A stretch of DNA of 64,000 nucleotides from CAVZZG01 sp963779685 (GTDB lineage: Bacteria > Actinomycetota > Thermoleophilia > Gaiellales > F1-60-MAGs149). Under the pieces are notes generated by a model. That model had not been told where the DNA came from. It saw nothing but the letters and a program-made list of their open reading frames with translations, and did not search any database. The DNA is taken from positions 1,178,001 to 1,242,000 of the forward strand of contig CAVZZG010000001.1 in NCBI GenBank assembly GCA_963779685.1, in the 5' to 3' direction. Made by a program: the position numbers and the translations under genes. Shown here piece after piece: positions 49,099-59,060 of this stretch (its first letter is position 1; every line of letters begins with the position of its first letter).

Positions 49099-49139
49099 AC
49101 GATAAATGGTCGCGCCCCAAGTGCAAGGCGCGCTAGGGT
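49099..49139. promoter_or_regulatory. Divergent potA/tetR promoter with candidate TetR operator
   Basis: Minus strand: TTGCAC (49126-49121), 16-bp spacer, TATCGT (49104-49099) for potA. Plus strand: TAGGGT (49134-49139), 6 nt before the tetR GTG. Between them an inverted repeat CGCGCC-N10-GGCGCG (49111-49132) overlaps both -35 regions and is a natural TetR site. Confidence 0.55.
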
Positions 49140-49145
49140 GCGAGC

Positions 49146-49727
49146 GTGCCGCGGCCGAGCATCGCAGACGAGCGAAGGCCCCAGATCCTGGCCGCTGCGA
49201 CGCGCGCCATCGCCGAGTATGGATTCGACGGCGTCCGCCTGTCCGACGTGGCCGGGGAGGCCGGTGTCGCGATCGGCACGATCCAGCACTACTTCGACTC
49301 GCGCGACGATCTGCTCGTCGCCGCGTTCCAGGAGGACAACCGGCGATCGGTGGAGCGCGCGCGGCTGACCGGCGCCGGGCGGACCGAGCCCTGGGAGCGC
49401 ATCGTCGTGCTGGCCGACTGGGTGACGTCGCTGCCCCGCTGGGAGCTCTGGCTCGAGTACTGGGCGGTGGCGGCGCGCAGGGCCGACCTCCGGCAGGTGA
49501 TCGCCGCCGCCTACGAGGAGTGGCGGGCGCCGGTGGTCGAGGCCGTCCGCGACGGGGTGGCCGCCGGAGACTTCCGGCCCGGCGTGGACCCCGAGATGGT
49601 GGGCGCGACCTTCGTCGCCCTGGCCGACGGGCTGGGCATCCAGCGCACGCTCGGGACGAACTGGGTCGAGCCCGATCAGGCCGGCGAGGTCCTGCTGGGA
49701 GCGATCGCCGCGCTGGTCTTCCCCTAA
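49146..49727 (+). CDS. TetR-family transcriptional regulator
   Basis: The 193-residue protein from GTG 49146 has a typical N-terminal HTH (ATRAIAEYGFDGVRLSDVAG, EAGVAIGTIQHYFDSRDDLL) and a ligand-binding C-terminal domain of the BetI-like TetR_C type (WELWLEYWAVAARRADLRQV). It is divergent from potA and upstream of the glxBCD genes, so it probably represses the transporter and perhaps the whole amine locus in response to a substrate. Leaderless start inferred from TAGGGT 6 nt upstream. Confidence 0.88.
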   Translation: MPRPSIADERRPQILAAATRAIAEYGFDGVRLSDVAGEAGVAIGTIQHYFDSRDDLLVAAFQEDNRRSVERARLTGAGRTEPWERIVVLADWVTSLPRWELWLEYWAVAARRADLRQVIAAAYEEWRAPVVEAVRDGVAAGDFRPGVDPEMVGATFVALADGLGIQRTLGTNWVEPDQAGEVLLGAIAALVFP

Positions 49728-49777
49728 AGGCACGACACGTGTACCATAAGGTCCGCTGGAACGAGCCTGGAGCGCCT

Positions 49778-50683
49778 ATGTGTGGGATCGTCGGACTCTT
49801 CTCGAAGTCGGATGCGATCGGTAGCCGACTCGGCGAGTACCTGTCGCGGATGCTGGTGCAGATGAACGACCGCGGGCCGGACTCGGCCGGGGTCGCCGTC
49901 TACCGCGACCCCGTGCCGTCGGGGTCGACCAAGCTCACCCTGCAGCATCCGGATGCGGCGTTCGACTGGGCCGCACTCGGCGCCGGCCTCGCCACCGCGT
50001 TCGGTGGCGACCCCGCTCCGGCCGTCCGCGTCACGCACGCGGTGTTCGTCGTGCCCGCCGACGCGGCCGATGCGCAGGCCTGGGTGCGCGCGAACCATCC
50101 CGACGCGCGCATCATGAGCGCCGGCCAGGTGATCGAGATCTACAAGGAGGTCGGGCTGCCGAGCGCGTTCGCGGCGGAGTACCGGCTCGAGGACATGCAG
50201 GGCAGCCACGCGCTCGGCCACACGCGGATGGCGACCGAGTCGAAGGTCACGACGCTCGGCTCGCACCCGTTCTCGACCGGCCTCGACGTGTGTCTCGTGC
50301 ACAACGGATCGCTGTCGAACCACAACGATCTGCGGCGGATGCTGCGGCGCGAGGGCATCGAGTTCTACACCGAGAACGACACCGAGGTGGCGGCGGGCTA
50401 CCTGACGTGGCGGATGCGCGAGGGCGACTCGCTGCACGACGCGCTGATGCACTGCCTGGACGCGCTGGACGGCTTCTACACGTTCGCGATCGGCACCGCG
50501 GACGGGTTCGCCGTGTTCCGCGACCCGATCGCCTGCAAGCCCGCCGTGATGGCGGAGACCGACGACTGGGTCGCGATGTCCTCCGAGTTCCGGGCCATCG
50601 CCGTGCTGCCGGGCGCCGAGACCGCGCGGATCTGGGAGCCGGCACCGGCCACCCCGTACATCTGGGAAGGGGCGCGGGTCTGA
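49778..50683 (+). CDS. Class II glutamine amidotransferase, GlxB/MgsA-like
   Basis: The 301-residue protein begins MCGIVGLFSK, with the N-terminal Cys nucleophile exposed after Met removal. Glutaminase-site motifs include MNDRGPDSAG, GHTRMATES and the glutamine-binding VHNGSLSNHNDLR. It corresponds to the amidotransferase domain of glutamate synthase as a separate subunit, as in GlxB and the N-methylglutamate synthase subunit MgsA. It releases ammonia from glutamine, or in MgsABC takes part in amine transfer. It is followed by the GXGXG and FMN subunits at TGATG junction distance. Confidence 0.85.
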   Translation: MCGIVGLFSKSDAIGSRLGEYLSRMLVQMNDRGPDSAGVAVYRDPVPSGSTKLTLQHPDAAFDWAALGAGLATAFGGDPAPAVRVTHAVFVVPADAADAQAWVRANHPDARIMSAGQVIEIYKEVGLPSAFAAEYRLEDMQGSHALGHTRMATESKVTTLGSHPFSTGLDVCLVHNGSLSNHNDLRRMLRREGIEFYTENDTEVAAGYLTWRMREGDSLHDALMHCLDALDGFYTFAIGTADGFAVFRDPIACKPAVMAETDDWVAMSSEFRAIAVLPGAETARIWEPAPATPYIWEGARV

Positions 50684-51381
50684 TGGCGACCGCCACCACC
50701 GAGGTGGTCGATCTGGCGGTCACGTCACTGCGGCAGTTCAACCAGCGGCTCCACGACATCGCCCGCACGGGTGACGGGCCCCGCAGCTTCCGCGTCGTCA
50801 ACCCGTCCGGCGCGCACAACATCGCGTGCGGCCTGGACGCCGACATCGAGGTCGTGATCGAAGGGCACGCCGGCTACTACTGCGCGGGCATGAACAAGCT
50901 CGCCACGGTGCGCGTGACGGGCACGGCCGGACAGGGCGTGGCCGAGAACATGATGAGCGGCCGCGTGATCGTCGAGGGCAACGCGAGCCAGGCCGCGGGC
51001 GCCTCGTCGCACGGGGGTCTGCTGCACATCCGCGGCGATGCCTCCGCCCGCTGCGGCATCTCGCTGAAGGGGGCGTCGATCCTGGTCGAGGGGTCGATCG
51101 GCCACATGAGCGCCTTCATGGCCCAGACCGGGGTGATCGCCGTCCTGGGCGACGCCGGCGACGCGCTGGGCGACTCGATGTACGAGACGCACATCTACGT
51201 CCGCGGCACCGTCGCCGGGCTGGGGGCCGACGTGATCGAGAAGGAGCTCAGCGACTTCCACCGCGCCGAACTCGCAGGGCTGCTCGAGCAGGGCGGCATC
51301 ACCGGCGTCGACAGCGCGGAGTTCCGCCGCTACGGCTCGGCGCGCAACCTCTACACGTTCAAGATCGACAACGTCTACTAG
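50683..51381 (+). CDS. GXGXG-motif subunit, GlxC/MgsB-like
   Basis: The 232-residue protein is the separate beta-helix (GXGXG) domain of glutamate synthase. Repeats of Gly every few residues are visible: VVIEGHAGYYCAGMN, VRVTGTAGQGVAENMMSGRV, VEGNASQAAGASSHGGLLHI, VLGDAGDALGDSMYETHIYV. In GltB this domain is structural. Its start overlaps the glxB stop by one base. It completes the split synthase with GlxB and GlxD. Confidence 0.88.
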   Translation: MATATTEVVDLAVTSLRQFNQRLHDIARTGDGPRSFRVVNPSGAHNIACGLDADIEVVIEGHAGYYCAGMNKLATVRVTGTAGQGVAENMMSGRVIVEGNASQAAGASSHGGLLHIRGDASARCGISLKGASILVEGSIGHMSAFMAQTGVIAVLGDAGDALGDSMYETHIYVRGTVAGLGADVIEKELSDFHRAELAGLLEQGGITGVDSAEFRRYGSARNLYTFKIDNVY

Positions 51382-51392
51382 GCCAGGCTGAG

Positions 51393-52727
51393 ATGCAGAA
51401 CCCGTTCCAGGCCCACATGCCCGGCCTCCGCGAGAGCCACCTCTTCGACCGCACGGTGATCGCCGAGATCCAGCGCGCGGCGCGCGAGGGCATCTACGAC
51501 ATCCGCGGCTTCGGCGCCAAGCGCTCCGTGCCGCACTTCGACGACCTGCTGTTCCTCGGCGCGTCGGTCTCCCGCTACCCGCTGGAGGGGTACCGCGAGC
51601 GGTGCGGGACGGAGGTCGTGCTCGGCACGCGCTTCGCGAAGAAGCCGATCGAGCTGAAGATCCCCGTGACGATCGCGGGCATGTCCTTCGGCGCCCTCTC
51701 GGCACCGGCCAAGGAGGCCCTGGGCCGCGGCGCCTCGGAGGTGGGCACGTCGACCACCACCGGCGACGGCGGCATGACCCAGGAGGAGCGCGGCCACTCC
51801 GACCGCCTCGTCTACCAGCTGCTGCCGAGCCGCTACGGCATGAATCCGGACGATCTCCGCAAGGCCGACGCGATCGAGGTCGTCATCGGCCAGGGCGCCA
51901 AGCCGGGCGGCGGCGGCATGCTGCTCGGGCACAAGATCTCCGATCGCGTGGCGAAGATGCGCGACCTGCCCAAGGGCATCGACCAGCGCTCCGCGTGCCG
52001 GCATCCGGACTGGACCGGCCCGGACGATCTCGAGATCAAGATCCTGGAGCTGCGCGAGATCACCGACTGGGAGAAGCCGATCTACGTCAAGGTCGGCGCC
52101 ACGCGGCCGTACTACGACGTGCAGCTGGCCGTGAAGGCCGGCGCCGACGTGGTCGTCCTCGACGGCATGCAGGGCGGCACCGCCGCCACCCAGGACGTGT
52201 TCATCGAGCACGTCGGCATCCCGACCCTGGCCGCGATCCCGGTGGCCGTGGAGGCGCTGAAGGAGATGGGCATGCACCGGAAGGTGCAGCTCATCGTCTC
52301 GGGCGGCATCCGCACCGGGGCCGACGTCGCCAAGGCGCTCGCGCTGGGCGCCGACGCCGTGGCGATCGGGGTTGCGGCGCTGATCGCGCTGGGCGACAAC
52401 GCGCCCGAGATGGACGACGAGTACCGCAAGCTCGGATCGGCAGCGGGCTACTACGACGACTGGCAGGCCGGCCGCGACCCGACCGGCATCTCCACCCAGG
52501 ACGAGGAGCTCGCCGCCCGCTTCGACCCCGTCAAGGGCGGCCGCCGGCTGGCGAACTACCTCCGGGTGCTGACGCTCGAGGCGCAGACGCTGGCGCGGGC
52601 CTGCGGCCACAACCACCTGCACAACCTCGAGCCCGAGGACCTCGTCGCGCTCACGATAGAGGCCGCCGCCATGGCCCGCGTACCGCTGGCAGGCACGGGC
52701 TGGATTCCCGGCCAGACGCCGCTTTGA
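51393..52727 (+). CDS. Glutamate synthase-like FMN subunit, GlxD/MgsC-like
   Basis: The 444-residue protein is the FMN TIM-barrel part of glutamate synthase: PVTIAGMSFGALSAPAKEAL, TTTGDGGMTQEERG, GQGAKPGGGGMLLGHKI, the substrate stretch VLDGMQGGTAATQDVF, and IVSGGIRTGADVAKALALGA. The place of the GltB [3Fe-4S] cysteines before GISTQDEEL has no cysteines (it reads DPTGISTQDEEL), so it lacks that cluster. With GlxB and GlxC it resembles N-methylglutamate synthase, which forms N-methylglutamate from glutamate and methylamine. No gmaS or N-methylglutamate dehydrogenase genes are in the window. Confidence 0.85.
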   Translation: MQNPFQAHMPGLRESHLFDRTVIAEIQRAAREGIYDIRGFGAKRSVPHFDDLLFLGASVSRYPLEGYRERCGTEVVLGTRFAKKPIELKIPVTIAGMSFGALSAPAKEALGRGASEVGTSTTTGDGGMTQEERGHSDRLVYQLLPSRYGMNPDDLRKADAIEVVIGQGAKPGGGGMLLGHKISDRVAKMRDLPKGIDQRSACRHPDWTGPDDLEIKILELREITDWEKPIYVKVGATRPYYDVQLAVKAGADVVVLDGMQGGTAATQDVFIEHVGIPTLAAIPVAVEALKEMGMHRKVQLIVSGGIRTGADVAKALALGADAVAIGVAALIALGDNAPEMDDEYRKLGSAAGYYDDWQAGRDPTGISTQDEELAARFDPVKGGRRLANYLRVLTLEAQTLARACGHNHLHNLEPEDLVALTIEAAAMARVPLAGTGWIPGQTPL

Positions 52728-52728
52728 G

Positions 52729-52750
52729 GCGGCCGCGCGAACGCGGCCGC
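52729..52750. terminator. Bidirectional hairpin between glxD and the SDR gene
   Basis: 9-bp arms GCGGCCGCG/CGCGGCCGC with a CGAA loop fill the 25-bp gap between two convergent stops. Confidence 0.6.
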
Positions 52751-52752
52751 GC

Positions 52753-53520
52753 TCACCCGCGGTGCAGCCGGAGGCGCAGCCGCCCGTCCTCCATGCCCGC
52801 GGCGGCCTCGGCGAGGAGGGCGTCGAGGTCGTCCTTGACGTGGAGGAAGCGGCCGGAGAGGGCGTCGCAGTCGCCGCGGGCGATGCGCGCGACGAGCCCG
52901 GCGGACTGATCGGCGGTCTGCCAGGCGTCGGCGGGGAGCTCGCGGATGCCCTCGGCATAGCTCAGGAAGCCCGCTGAGTCGGACATCTCCGTGTGGACGA
53001 GCCCGGGCGCCATCGAGTACGCCTGGACGTTGAAGGGGCCGGCTTCGGCCGCCACGCGCTCCATGAGGACGATCGCGGCGGCCTTGGCGGCGGCGTACGC
53101 CGAGCATGCCGGGTGGGGGTCGTTCGCCATGCCGCTGGTCATGGTCGCGATCCGGCCGTGGCCCCGCGCGAGCATGCCGCCGAGTACGGCGTGCGTGCAC
53201 AGGGCGACACCGCGCAGGTTGACGTTCACGTCGCGCCACCAGACGTCTGCTGGAACCTCGTGGAACGGCCCCCAACCGCCGGCCAGGCCCGCGTTGTTCA
53301 CCAGCAGGTCGACCGGCCCGAGTTCGCCCTCGATGCGCGCGAAGGCCTCCTCGACGGCCGCGCGGTCGGTGACGTCGGCCGCCAGCTGGAGATCGCCGAT
53401 CCCCGCCGGTGCGGGGGATAGCGACACGACGGCGACCCGGGCGCCGTCGCGGGCGAGGCGCTCGGCGATCGCGCGACCGATACCGCGGCGGCCGCCGGTG
53501 ACGACCGCGACCCGTGTCAC
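52753..53520 (-). CDS. Short-chain dehydrogenase/reductase
   Basis: From GTG 53520 the protein has 255 residues. NAD(P) motif VTGGRRGIGRAIAERLARDG, NNAGLAGG, and the active-site Tyr and Lys in SAYAAAKAAAIVLMERVAAE. In family members a Ser precedes the Tyr by about 13 residues; TSGMAND fits. Substrate unknown. Its start overlaps by 4 nt the small hypothetical gene upstream. Confidence 0.88.
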   Translation of the reverse strand: MTRVAVVTGGRRGIGRAIAERLARDGARVAVVSLSPAPAGIGDLQLAADVTDRAAVEEAFARIEGELGPVDLLVNNAGLAGGWGPFHEVPADVWWRDVNVNLRGVALCTHAVLGGMLARGHGRIATMTSGMANDPHPACSAYAAAKAAAIVLMERVAAEAGPFNVQAYSMAPGLVHTEMSDSAGFLSYAEGIRELPADAWQTADQSAGLVARIARGDCDALSGRFLHVKDDLDALLAEAAAGMEDGRLRLRLHRG

Positions 53521-53744
53521 CACGGCCCGCCGCCGATGCGCAGGCGCGGCTCGGCGCCGCGCAGCCCCTGGCTCTCGGCCAGCACGATGACGGCCGCGTC
53601 GGCGCACGCAGTGGCGCTGTCCGGGGCCTCCGCCGGATCGCCGGCCGCCGCGGGCGGCAGACCGGCCCGCACCCGTCGGTACGCGTCGTCGATGGCGGCC
53701 CGCACCTGGCTCCACCATGCCTCCGGGTCGGTGTCGGCGAACAT
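53517..53744 (-). CDS. Hypothetical protein, 75 residues
   Basis: ATG 53744 gives MFADTDPEAWWSQVRAAIDD, AYRRVRAGLPPAAAGDPAEA, then an Ala-rich helix ATACADAAVIVLAESQGL. No family recognised. It overlaps the SDR GTG by 4 nt, so the two are coupled, and a TAGAGT element stands 6 nt before the ATG. Confidence 0.55.
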   Translation of the reverse strand: MFADTDPEAWWSQVRAAIDDAYRRVRAGLPPAAAGDPAEAPDSATACADAAVIVLAESQGLRGAEPRLRIGGGPW

Positions 53745-53750
53745 GGCGGC

Positions 53751-53756
53751 ACTCTA
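53751..53756 (-). promoter_or_regulatory. -10 element of a putative leaderless promoter for the SDR operon
   Basis: Minus-strand TAGAGT followed by 6 nt and ATG 53744; no SD. Confidence 0.45.
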
Positions 53757-53771
53757 CTGGCCGATACGGTG

Positions 53772-53933
53772 TAGACTTTCCCGCTGGAGCCGCTCTGCGG
53801 CTTTGTTGCGTGCCGTAGGAACCGCCGCATGGGACGCCATCACGTGGCACCATCCCCCGCTGGCGGGCCAGGCTGCAACGCCCCGCCCGTCATTCGACGC
53901 GCTCATCGCGCGTCACCGAATCCCGGAAGGTCA
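53772..53933 (+). promoter_or_regulatory. Leader region of the str operon
   Basis: TAGACT at 53772-53777 is a candidate -10. A small hairpin AGCCGC-TCT-GCGGCT (53788-53802) is followed by TTGTTG, an attenuator-like layout. The remaining leader to ATG 53934 holds no gene; GGAAGG serves as SD for rpsL. Confidence 0.4.
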
Positions 53934-54302
53934 ATGCCGACCATCAATCAGCTCGTGCGCAAGCCGCGCACCGCGCCCAAGGCGAAGACGAAGACCCCGG
54001 CCCTCAGGGGCGCCCCGCAGAAGCGGGGGGTGTGCACGCGCGTGTACACCACGACGCCCAAGAAGCCGAACTCCGCCCTGCGCAAGGTCGCGCGCGTCCG
54101 CCTGACGAACAACGTCGAGGTGACGGCGTACATCCCCGGCATCGGCCACAACCTTCAGGAGCACTCGGTGGTGCTCGTCCGCGGCGGTCGCGTCAAGGAC
54201 CTCCCCGGCGTGCGCTACAAGGTCATCCGCGGCGCGCTCGACGCCCAGGGCGTCTCCGGTCGCCGCCAGGCGCGCTCGCGCTACGGAGCGAAGAAGAGCT
54301 AG
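53934..54302 (+). CDS. rpsL: 30S ribosomal protein S12
   Basis: ATG 53934 gives 122 residues of normal length: MPTINQLVRKPRTAPKAKTK, TTPKKPNSALRKVARVRLTN, HSVVLVRGGRVKDLPGVRYK. The two Lys positions tied to streptomycin response (K43 and K88 in E. coli numbering) are wild type. It starts the rpsL-rpsG-fusA-tuf unit. Confidence 0.97.
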   Translation: MPTINQLVRKPRTAPKAKTKTPALRGAPQKRGVCTRVYTTTPKKPNSALRKVARVRLTNNVEVTAYIPGIGHNLQEHSVVLVRGGRVKDLPGVRYKVIRGALDAQGVSGRRQARSRYGAKKS

Positions 54303-54304
54303 CA

Positions 54305-54775
54305 GTGCCGCGCCGCGCCGACATCGTCCCTCGCGAGCTCCAGGCCGACCCGGTGTACGGGTCGAAGCTCGTCACGCAGGTCATCAACCGCATGATGCTC
54401 GACGGCAAGAAGTCGACCGCCGAGGCGATCGTCTACGCCGCGCTGGCGAAGGTCGGCGAGAAGTCCGGCCGGCCGCCGGTCGAGATGCTCGAGCAGGCCA
54501 TCAAGTCCGTCACGCCGGCGCTCGAGGTCCGCTCGCGCCGTGTCGGCGGCGCCAACTACCAGGTGCCGATCGAGGTGCCCGCGCGTCGCGCGCGCACGCT
54601 CGCGATCCGCTGGCTGCTGACGTTCGCGCGCCAGCGCCGCGAGAAGACCATGATCGACAAGCTCGTCGGCGAGATCCTGGACGCCTCCAACCAGCAGGGC
54701 GGCGCGTTCAAGCGCAAGGACGACATGTACCGGATGGCGCAGGCCAACAAGGCCTTCGCGCACTACCGCTGGTGA
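54305..54775 (+). CDS. rpsG: 30S ribosomal protein S7
   Basis: GTG 54305 is 2 bp after the rpsL stop and gives 156 residues. Landmarks are LVTQVINRMMLDGKKSTAEA, EVRSRRVGGANYQVPIEVPA and the C-terminal KAFAHYRW. S7 nucleates the 30S head. An SD-like AAGAAGAG lies at the end of rpsL. Confidence 0.97.
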   Translation: MPRRADIVPRELQADPVYGSKLVTQVINRMMLDGKKSTAEAIVYAALAKVGEKSGRPPVEMLEQAIKSVTPALEVRSRRVGGANYQVPIEVPARRARTLAIRWLLTFARQRREKTMIDKLVGEILDASNQQGGAFKRKDDMYRMAQANKAFAHYRW

Positions 54776-54792
54776 TTGTGGAGCTACCGATC

Positions 54793-56898
54793 ATGTCCGT
54801 CGTCGAAACCAAGACATCGAGTGCCGTCCCCAAGCCGGAGGAACTCGATCGCGTCCGCAACATCGGCATCATGGCCCACATCGATGCCGGCAAGACGACT
54901 GCGACCGAGCGGATCCTCTACTACACCGGCCGAACGCACAAGCTCGGCGAGGTGCACGAGGGCGCGGCCACCATGGACTGGATGGTCCAGGAGCAGGAGC
55001 GCGGCATCACCATCACGTCCGCCGCGACGACCGCGTTCTGGCAGGGCTTCCGGATCAACATCATCGATACGCCCGGGCACGTTGACTTCACGGTCGAGGT
55101 GGAGCGCTCGCTCCGCGTGCTGGATGGCGCGGTCGCCGTGTTCGACTCCGTGGCCGGCGTCCAGCCGCAGTCCGAGACCGTCTGGCGGCAGGCCGACAAG
55201 TACGCGGTGCCGCGGATCGCGTTCGTCAACAAGATGGATCGCGTCGGCGCCGACTTCTTCAACGCCATGCAGACCATGGTCGACCGGCTCGGTGCGCGAC
55301 CCGTGGCGGTGCAGATCCCGATCGGCGTCGAGGATGGCTTCGAGGGCATCGTCGACCTCGTCCGCATGAAGGCGCTCCGCTACGTCGACTCGCTCGGCAT
55401 GAAGTGGACGGAGGAAGACCCGACCGGCGATCTGCTGGCGCAGGCACAGCTGTACCGCCACGAGCTGATCGAGGCCGTCGCCGACCACGACGAGGCGATC
55501 ATGATCGCCTTCCTCGAGGACGAGCCGGTCGGCGAGGAGGCGCTCAAGAGCGCCATCCGCGCGGCCACGCTCGACCTCTCGATCACTCCGGTGCTGTGCG
55601 GCTCGGCCTTCAAGAACAAGGGCGTGCAGCCGCTGCTCGACGCGATCGTCGACTTCCTGCCCTCGCCGCTCGACGTCCCGCCGGTGTCCGGCACCGTCCC
55701 GCGCACGGGCGCGGTCGAGGAGCGCCGGCCCGATCTCAGCGAGCCGTTCTCGGCCCTGGCGTTCAAGGTCATGACCGACCCGTACGTCGGCAAGCTGACG
55801 TACTTCCGGGTCTACTCGGGCCGCCTCAAGGCCGGATCGGCCATCATCAACGCCTCCTCGGACAAGAAGGAGCGCATCGGCCGGATCCTGCAGATGCACG
55901 CGAACCGCCAGGAGGAGCGCGAGGAGATCGGCGCGGGCGAGATCGCCGCCGCCGTCGGCCTCAAGTTCACCACCACCGGCGACACGCTCACCGATCCGGC
56001 GCGTCCGATCCTGCTCGAGGCGATCGAATTCCCCGACCCCGTCATCGAGGTCGCCGTGGAGCCGAAGACCAAGGCCGACCAGGACAAGCTCGCGACGGCG
56101 CTCGGCCGTCTCGCCGAGGAGGACCCGACCTTCCGCGTCAAGACGCACGAGGAGACCGGCCAGACGCTGATCGCCGGCATGGGCGAGCTCCACCTCGAGA
56201 TCATCGTCGACCGGCTGCTACGCGAGTTCAAGGTCGACGCGAACGTCGGCAAGCCGCAGGTCGCCTACCGCGAGACGGTTCGCCGCAAGGCCGAGAACGT
56301 CCGCGCCAGGTTCGTGCGCCAGACCGGCGGCCGCGGCCAGTTCGGCGACGTCATCATCACGCTCGAGCCGAACCCGCCGGGCGGCGGCTACGAGTTCGTC
56401 AACAAGGTCACGGGCGGCAACATCCCGAAGGAGTACATCCCCTCGGTCGACGCCGGCATCAAGGAGGCCATGGAGAGCGGTGTGCTCTCGGGCTTCCCGG
56501 TCGTCGACATCAAGGTGACGCTCACGGACGGCAGCTACCATGACGTCGACTCCTCGGAGATGGCGTTCAAGATCGCGGGCTCGATGGCGTTCAAGGACGC
56601 CTGCCAGAAGGCCGGGCCGGTGCTGCTCGAGCCCGTCTTCGAGGTCGAGGTGGTCACGCCGCAGGAGTACATGGGCGACGTGATCGGCAACCTCAGCTCG
56701 CGGCGCGGGCAGATCGACCACATGGAGGATCGGGGCAACGCCAAGGTGATCACGGCGCGCGTTCCGCTCTCCGAGATGTTCGGGTACGCGACCGACGTCC
56801 GCTCGATGTCGCAGGGTCGGGCAACCTACACGATGCAGTTCCTGCGGTACGAGGAAGTTCCGAAGAACCTCGCCGAATCGGTCATCCGGACCGACTAG
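54793..56898 (+). CDS. fusA: Elongation factor G
   Basis: ATG 54793 gives 701 residues. GTPase motifs are IMAHIDAGKTTATERILYYT, DTPGHVDFTVEVERSLRVLD and FVNKMDRVGADF; domains II-V follow, with HEETGQTLIAGMGELHLEII and the C-terminal RSMSQGRATYTMQF. It drives translocation. A GTG at 54772 would add seven residues and overlap rpsG; the ATG, with GGAG upstream, is preferred. Confidence 0.97.
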   Translation: MSVVETKTSSAVPKPEELDRVRNIGIMAHIDAGKTTATERILYYTGRTHKLGEVHEGAATMDWMVQEQERGITITSAATTAFWQGFRINIIDTPGHVDFTVEVERSLRVLDGAVAVFDSVAGVQPQSETVWRQADKYAVPRIAFVNKMDRVGADFFNAMQTMVDRLGARPVAVQIPIGVEDGFEGIVDLVRMKALRYVDSLGMKWTEEDPTGDLLAQAQLYRHELIEAVADHDEAIMIAFLEDEPVGEEALKSAIRAATLDLSITPVLCGSAFKNKGVQPLLDAIVDFLPSPLDVPPVSGTVPRTGAVEERRPDLSEPFSALAFKVMTDPYVGKLTYFRVYSGRLKAGSAIINASSDKKERIGRILQMHANRQEEREEIGAGEIAAAVGLKFTTTGDTLTDPARPILLEAIEFPDPVIEVAVEPKTKADQDKLATALGRLAEEDPTFRVKTHEETGQTLIAGMGELHLEIIVDRLLREFKVDANVGKPQVAYRETVRRKAENVRARFVRQTGGRGQFGDVIITLEPNPPGGGYEFVNKVTGGNIPKEYIPSVDAGIKEAMESGVLSGFPVVDIKVTLTDGSYHDVDSSEMAFKIAGSMAFKDACQKAGPVLLEPVFEVEVVTPQEYMGDVIGNLSSRRGQIDHMEDRGNAKVITARVPLSEMFGYATDVRSMSQGRATYTMQFLRYEEVPKNLAESVIRTD

Positions 56899-56938
56899 GC
56901 ACGACCAGGATCCAGTCCGAAGAGAGGATCGGGAGCAC

Positions 56939-58126
<1,188 letters not shown>

Positions 58127-58131
58127 CTCCC

Positions 58132-58440
58132 GTGGCCCAGCAGAAGATCCGCATCCGCCTCAAGGGCTACGACCACGCGCAGCTCGACCAGTCTGCGAGC
58201 CAGATCGTGGAGACTGCCACCCGGACCGGGGCCACCATCTCCGGTCCGGTGCCGCTGCCCACCGAGCGCAGGATCTTCTGCGTGATCCGCGGGCCGTTCA
58301 AGGACAAGGACTCGCGCGAGCACTTCGAGATCCGCACCCACAAGCGGCTCATCGACATCCATCAGCCGACCCCGAAGACGGTCGACGCGCTCATGCGCCT
58401 CGACCTGCCGGCGGGCGTCGACATCGAGATCAAGCTCTGA
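58132..58440 (+). CDS. rpsJ: 30S ribosomal protein S10
   Basis: GTG 58132 gives 102 residues: AQQKIRIRLKGYDHAQLDQS, GPVPLPTERRIFCVIRGPFK, DSREHFEIRTHKRLIDIHQP. S10 is also NusE, the partner of NusG in coupling and antitermination. It is 5 bp downstream of tuf and 4 bp before rplC. Confidence 0.97.
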   Translation: MAQQKIRIRLKGYDHAQLDQSASQIVETATRTGATISGPVPLPTERRIFCVIRGPFKDKDSREHFEIRTHKRLIDIHQPTPKTVDALMRLDLPAGVDIEIKL

Positions 58441-58444
58441 TGCA

Positions 58445-59059
58445 ATGAAGGCGATCATCGGCAAGAAGGTGGGCATGACCCAGCTGTTCACGGAGGACGG
58501 CGCAGTTGTCGCCGTCACCGTGATCGAGGCTGGTCCGTGCCCCGTGGTGCAGGTCAAGAGCACCTCCTCGGACGGCTACGACGCGGTCCAGCTGGCCTTC
58601 GCGCCGGCCAAGGAGAAGCACATCACCCGCCCCGAGATCGGTCACCTGGCTCGGGCGGGCGTCAGCCCGCACCGGCACCTGAAGGAGTTCCGGGGCGTGT
58701 CGGAGCTGGCGGTCGGCGACACCGTCACGGTCGACACGTTCGCTCCGGGAGACCACGTCAAGATCACGGGCACCTCGCGCGGCAAGGGCTTCGCCGGCAC
58801 CGTCAAGCGCCACAACTTCGGGCGCGGGCCGGTCACCCACGGCTCCCACAACGTCCGCAAGCCGGGCTCGATCGGGCAGTCCGCGTGGCCCTCGCGGGTC
58901 TGGAAGGGCATGCGCATGTCCGGCCACATGGGCGACGCCACGATCACCCAGCGGGGCCTCTTCGTCATCGACCGCGACGCGGCCAAGAACCTGCTGCTCG
59001 TCTCGGGTTCCGTGCCCGGCGCGCCCGGCAGCCTCGTCTACGTGCGGATGGAGAGCTGA
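58445..59059 (+). CDS. rplC: 50S ribosomal protein L3
   Basis: The 204-residue protein begins MKAIIGKKVGMTQLFTEDGA and has GTSRGKGFAGTVKRHNFGRG, VTHGSHNVRKPGSIGQSAWP and RMSGHMGDATITQRGLF, the loop near the peptidyl-transferase centre. Normal length. It is 1 bp before rplD. Confidence 0.97.
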   Translation: MKAIIGKKVGMTQLFTEDGAVVAVTVIEAGPCPVVQVKSTSSDGYDAVQLAFAPAKEKHITRPEIGHLARAGVSPHRHLKEFRGVSELAVGDTVTVDTFAPGDHVKITGTSRGKGFAGTVKRHNFGRGPVTHGSHNVRKPGSIGQSAWPSRVWKGMRMSGHMGDATITQRGLFVIDRDAAKNLLLVSGSVPGAPGSLVYVRMES

Positions 59060-59060
59060 C

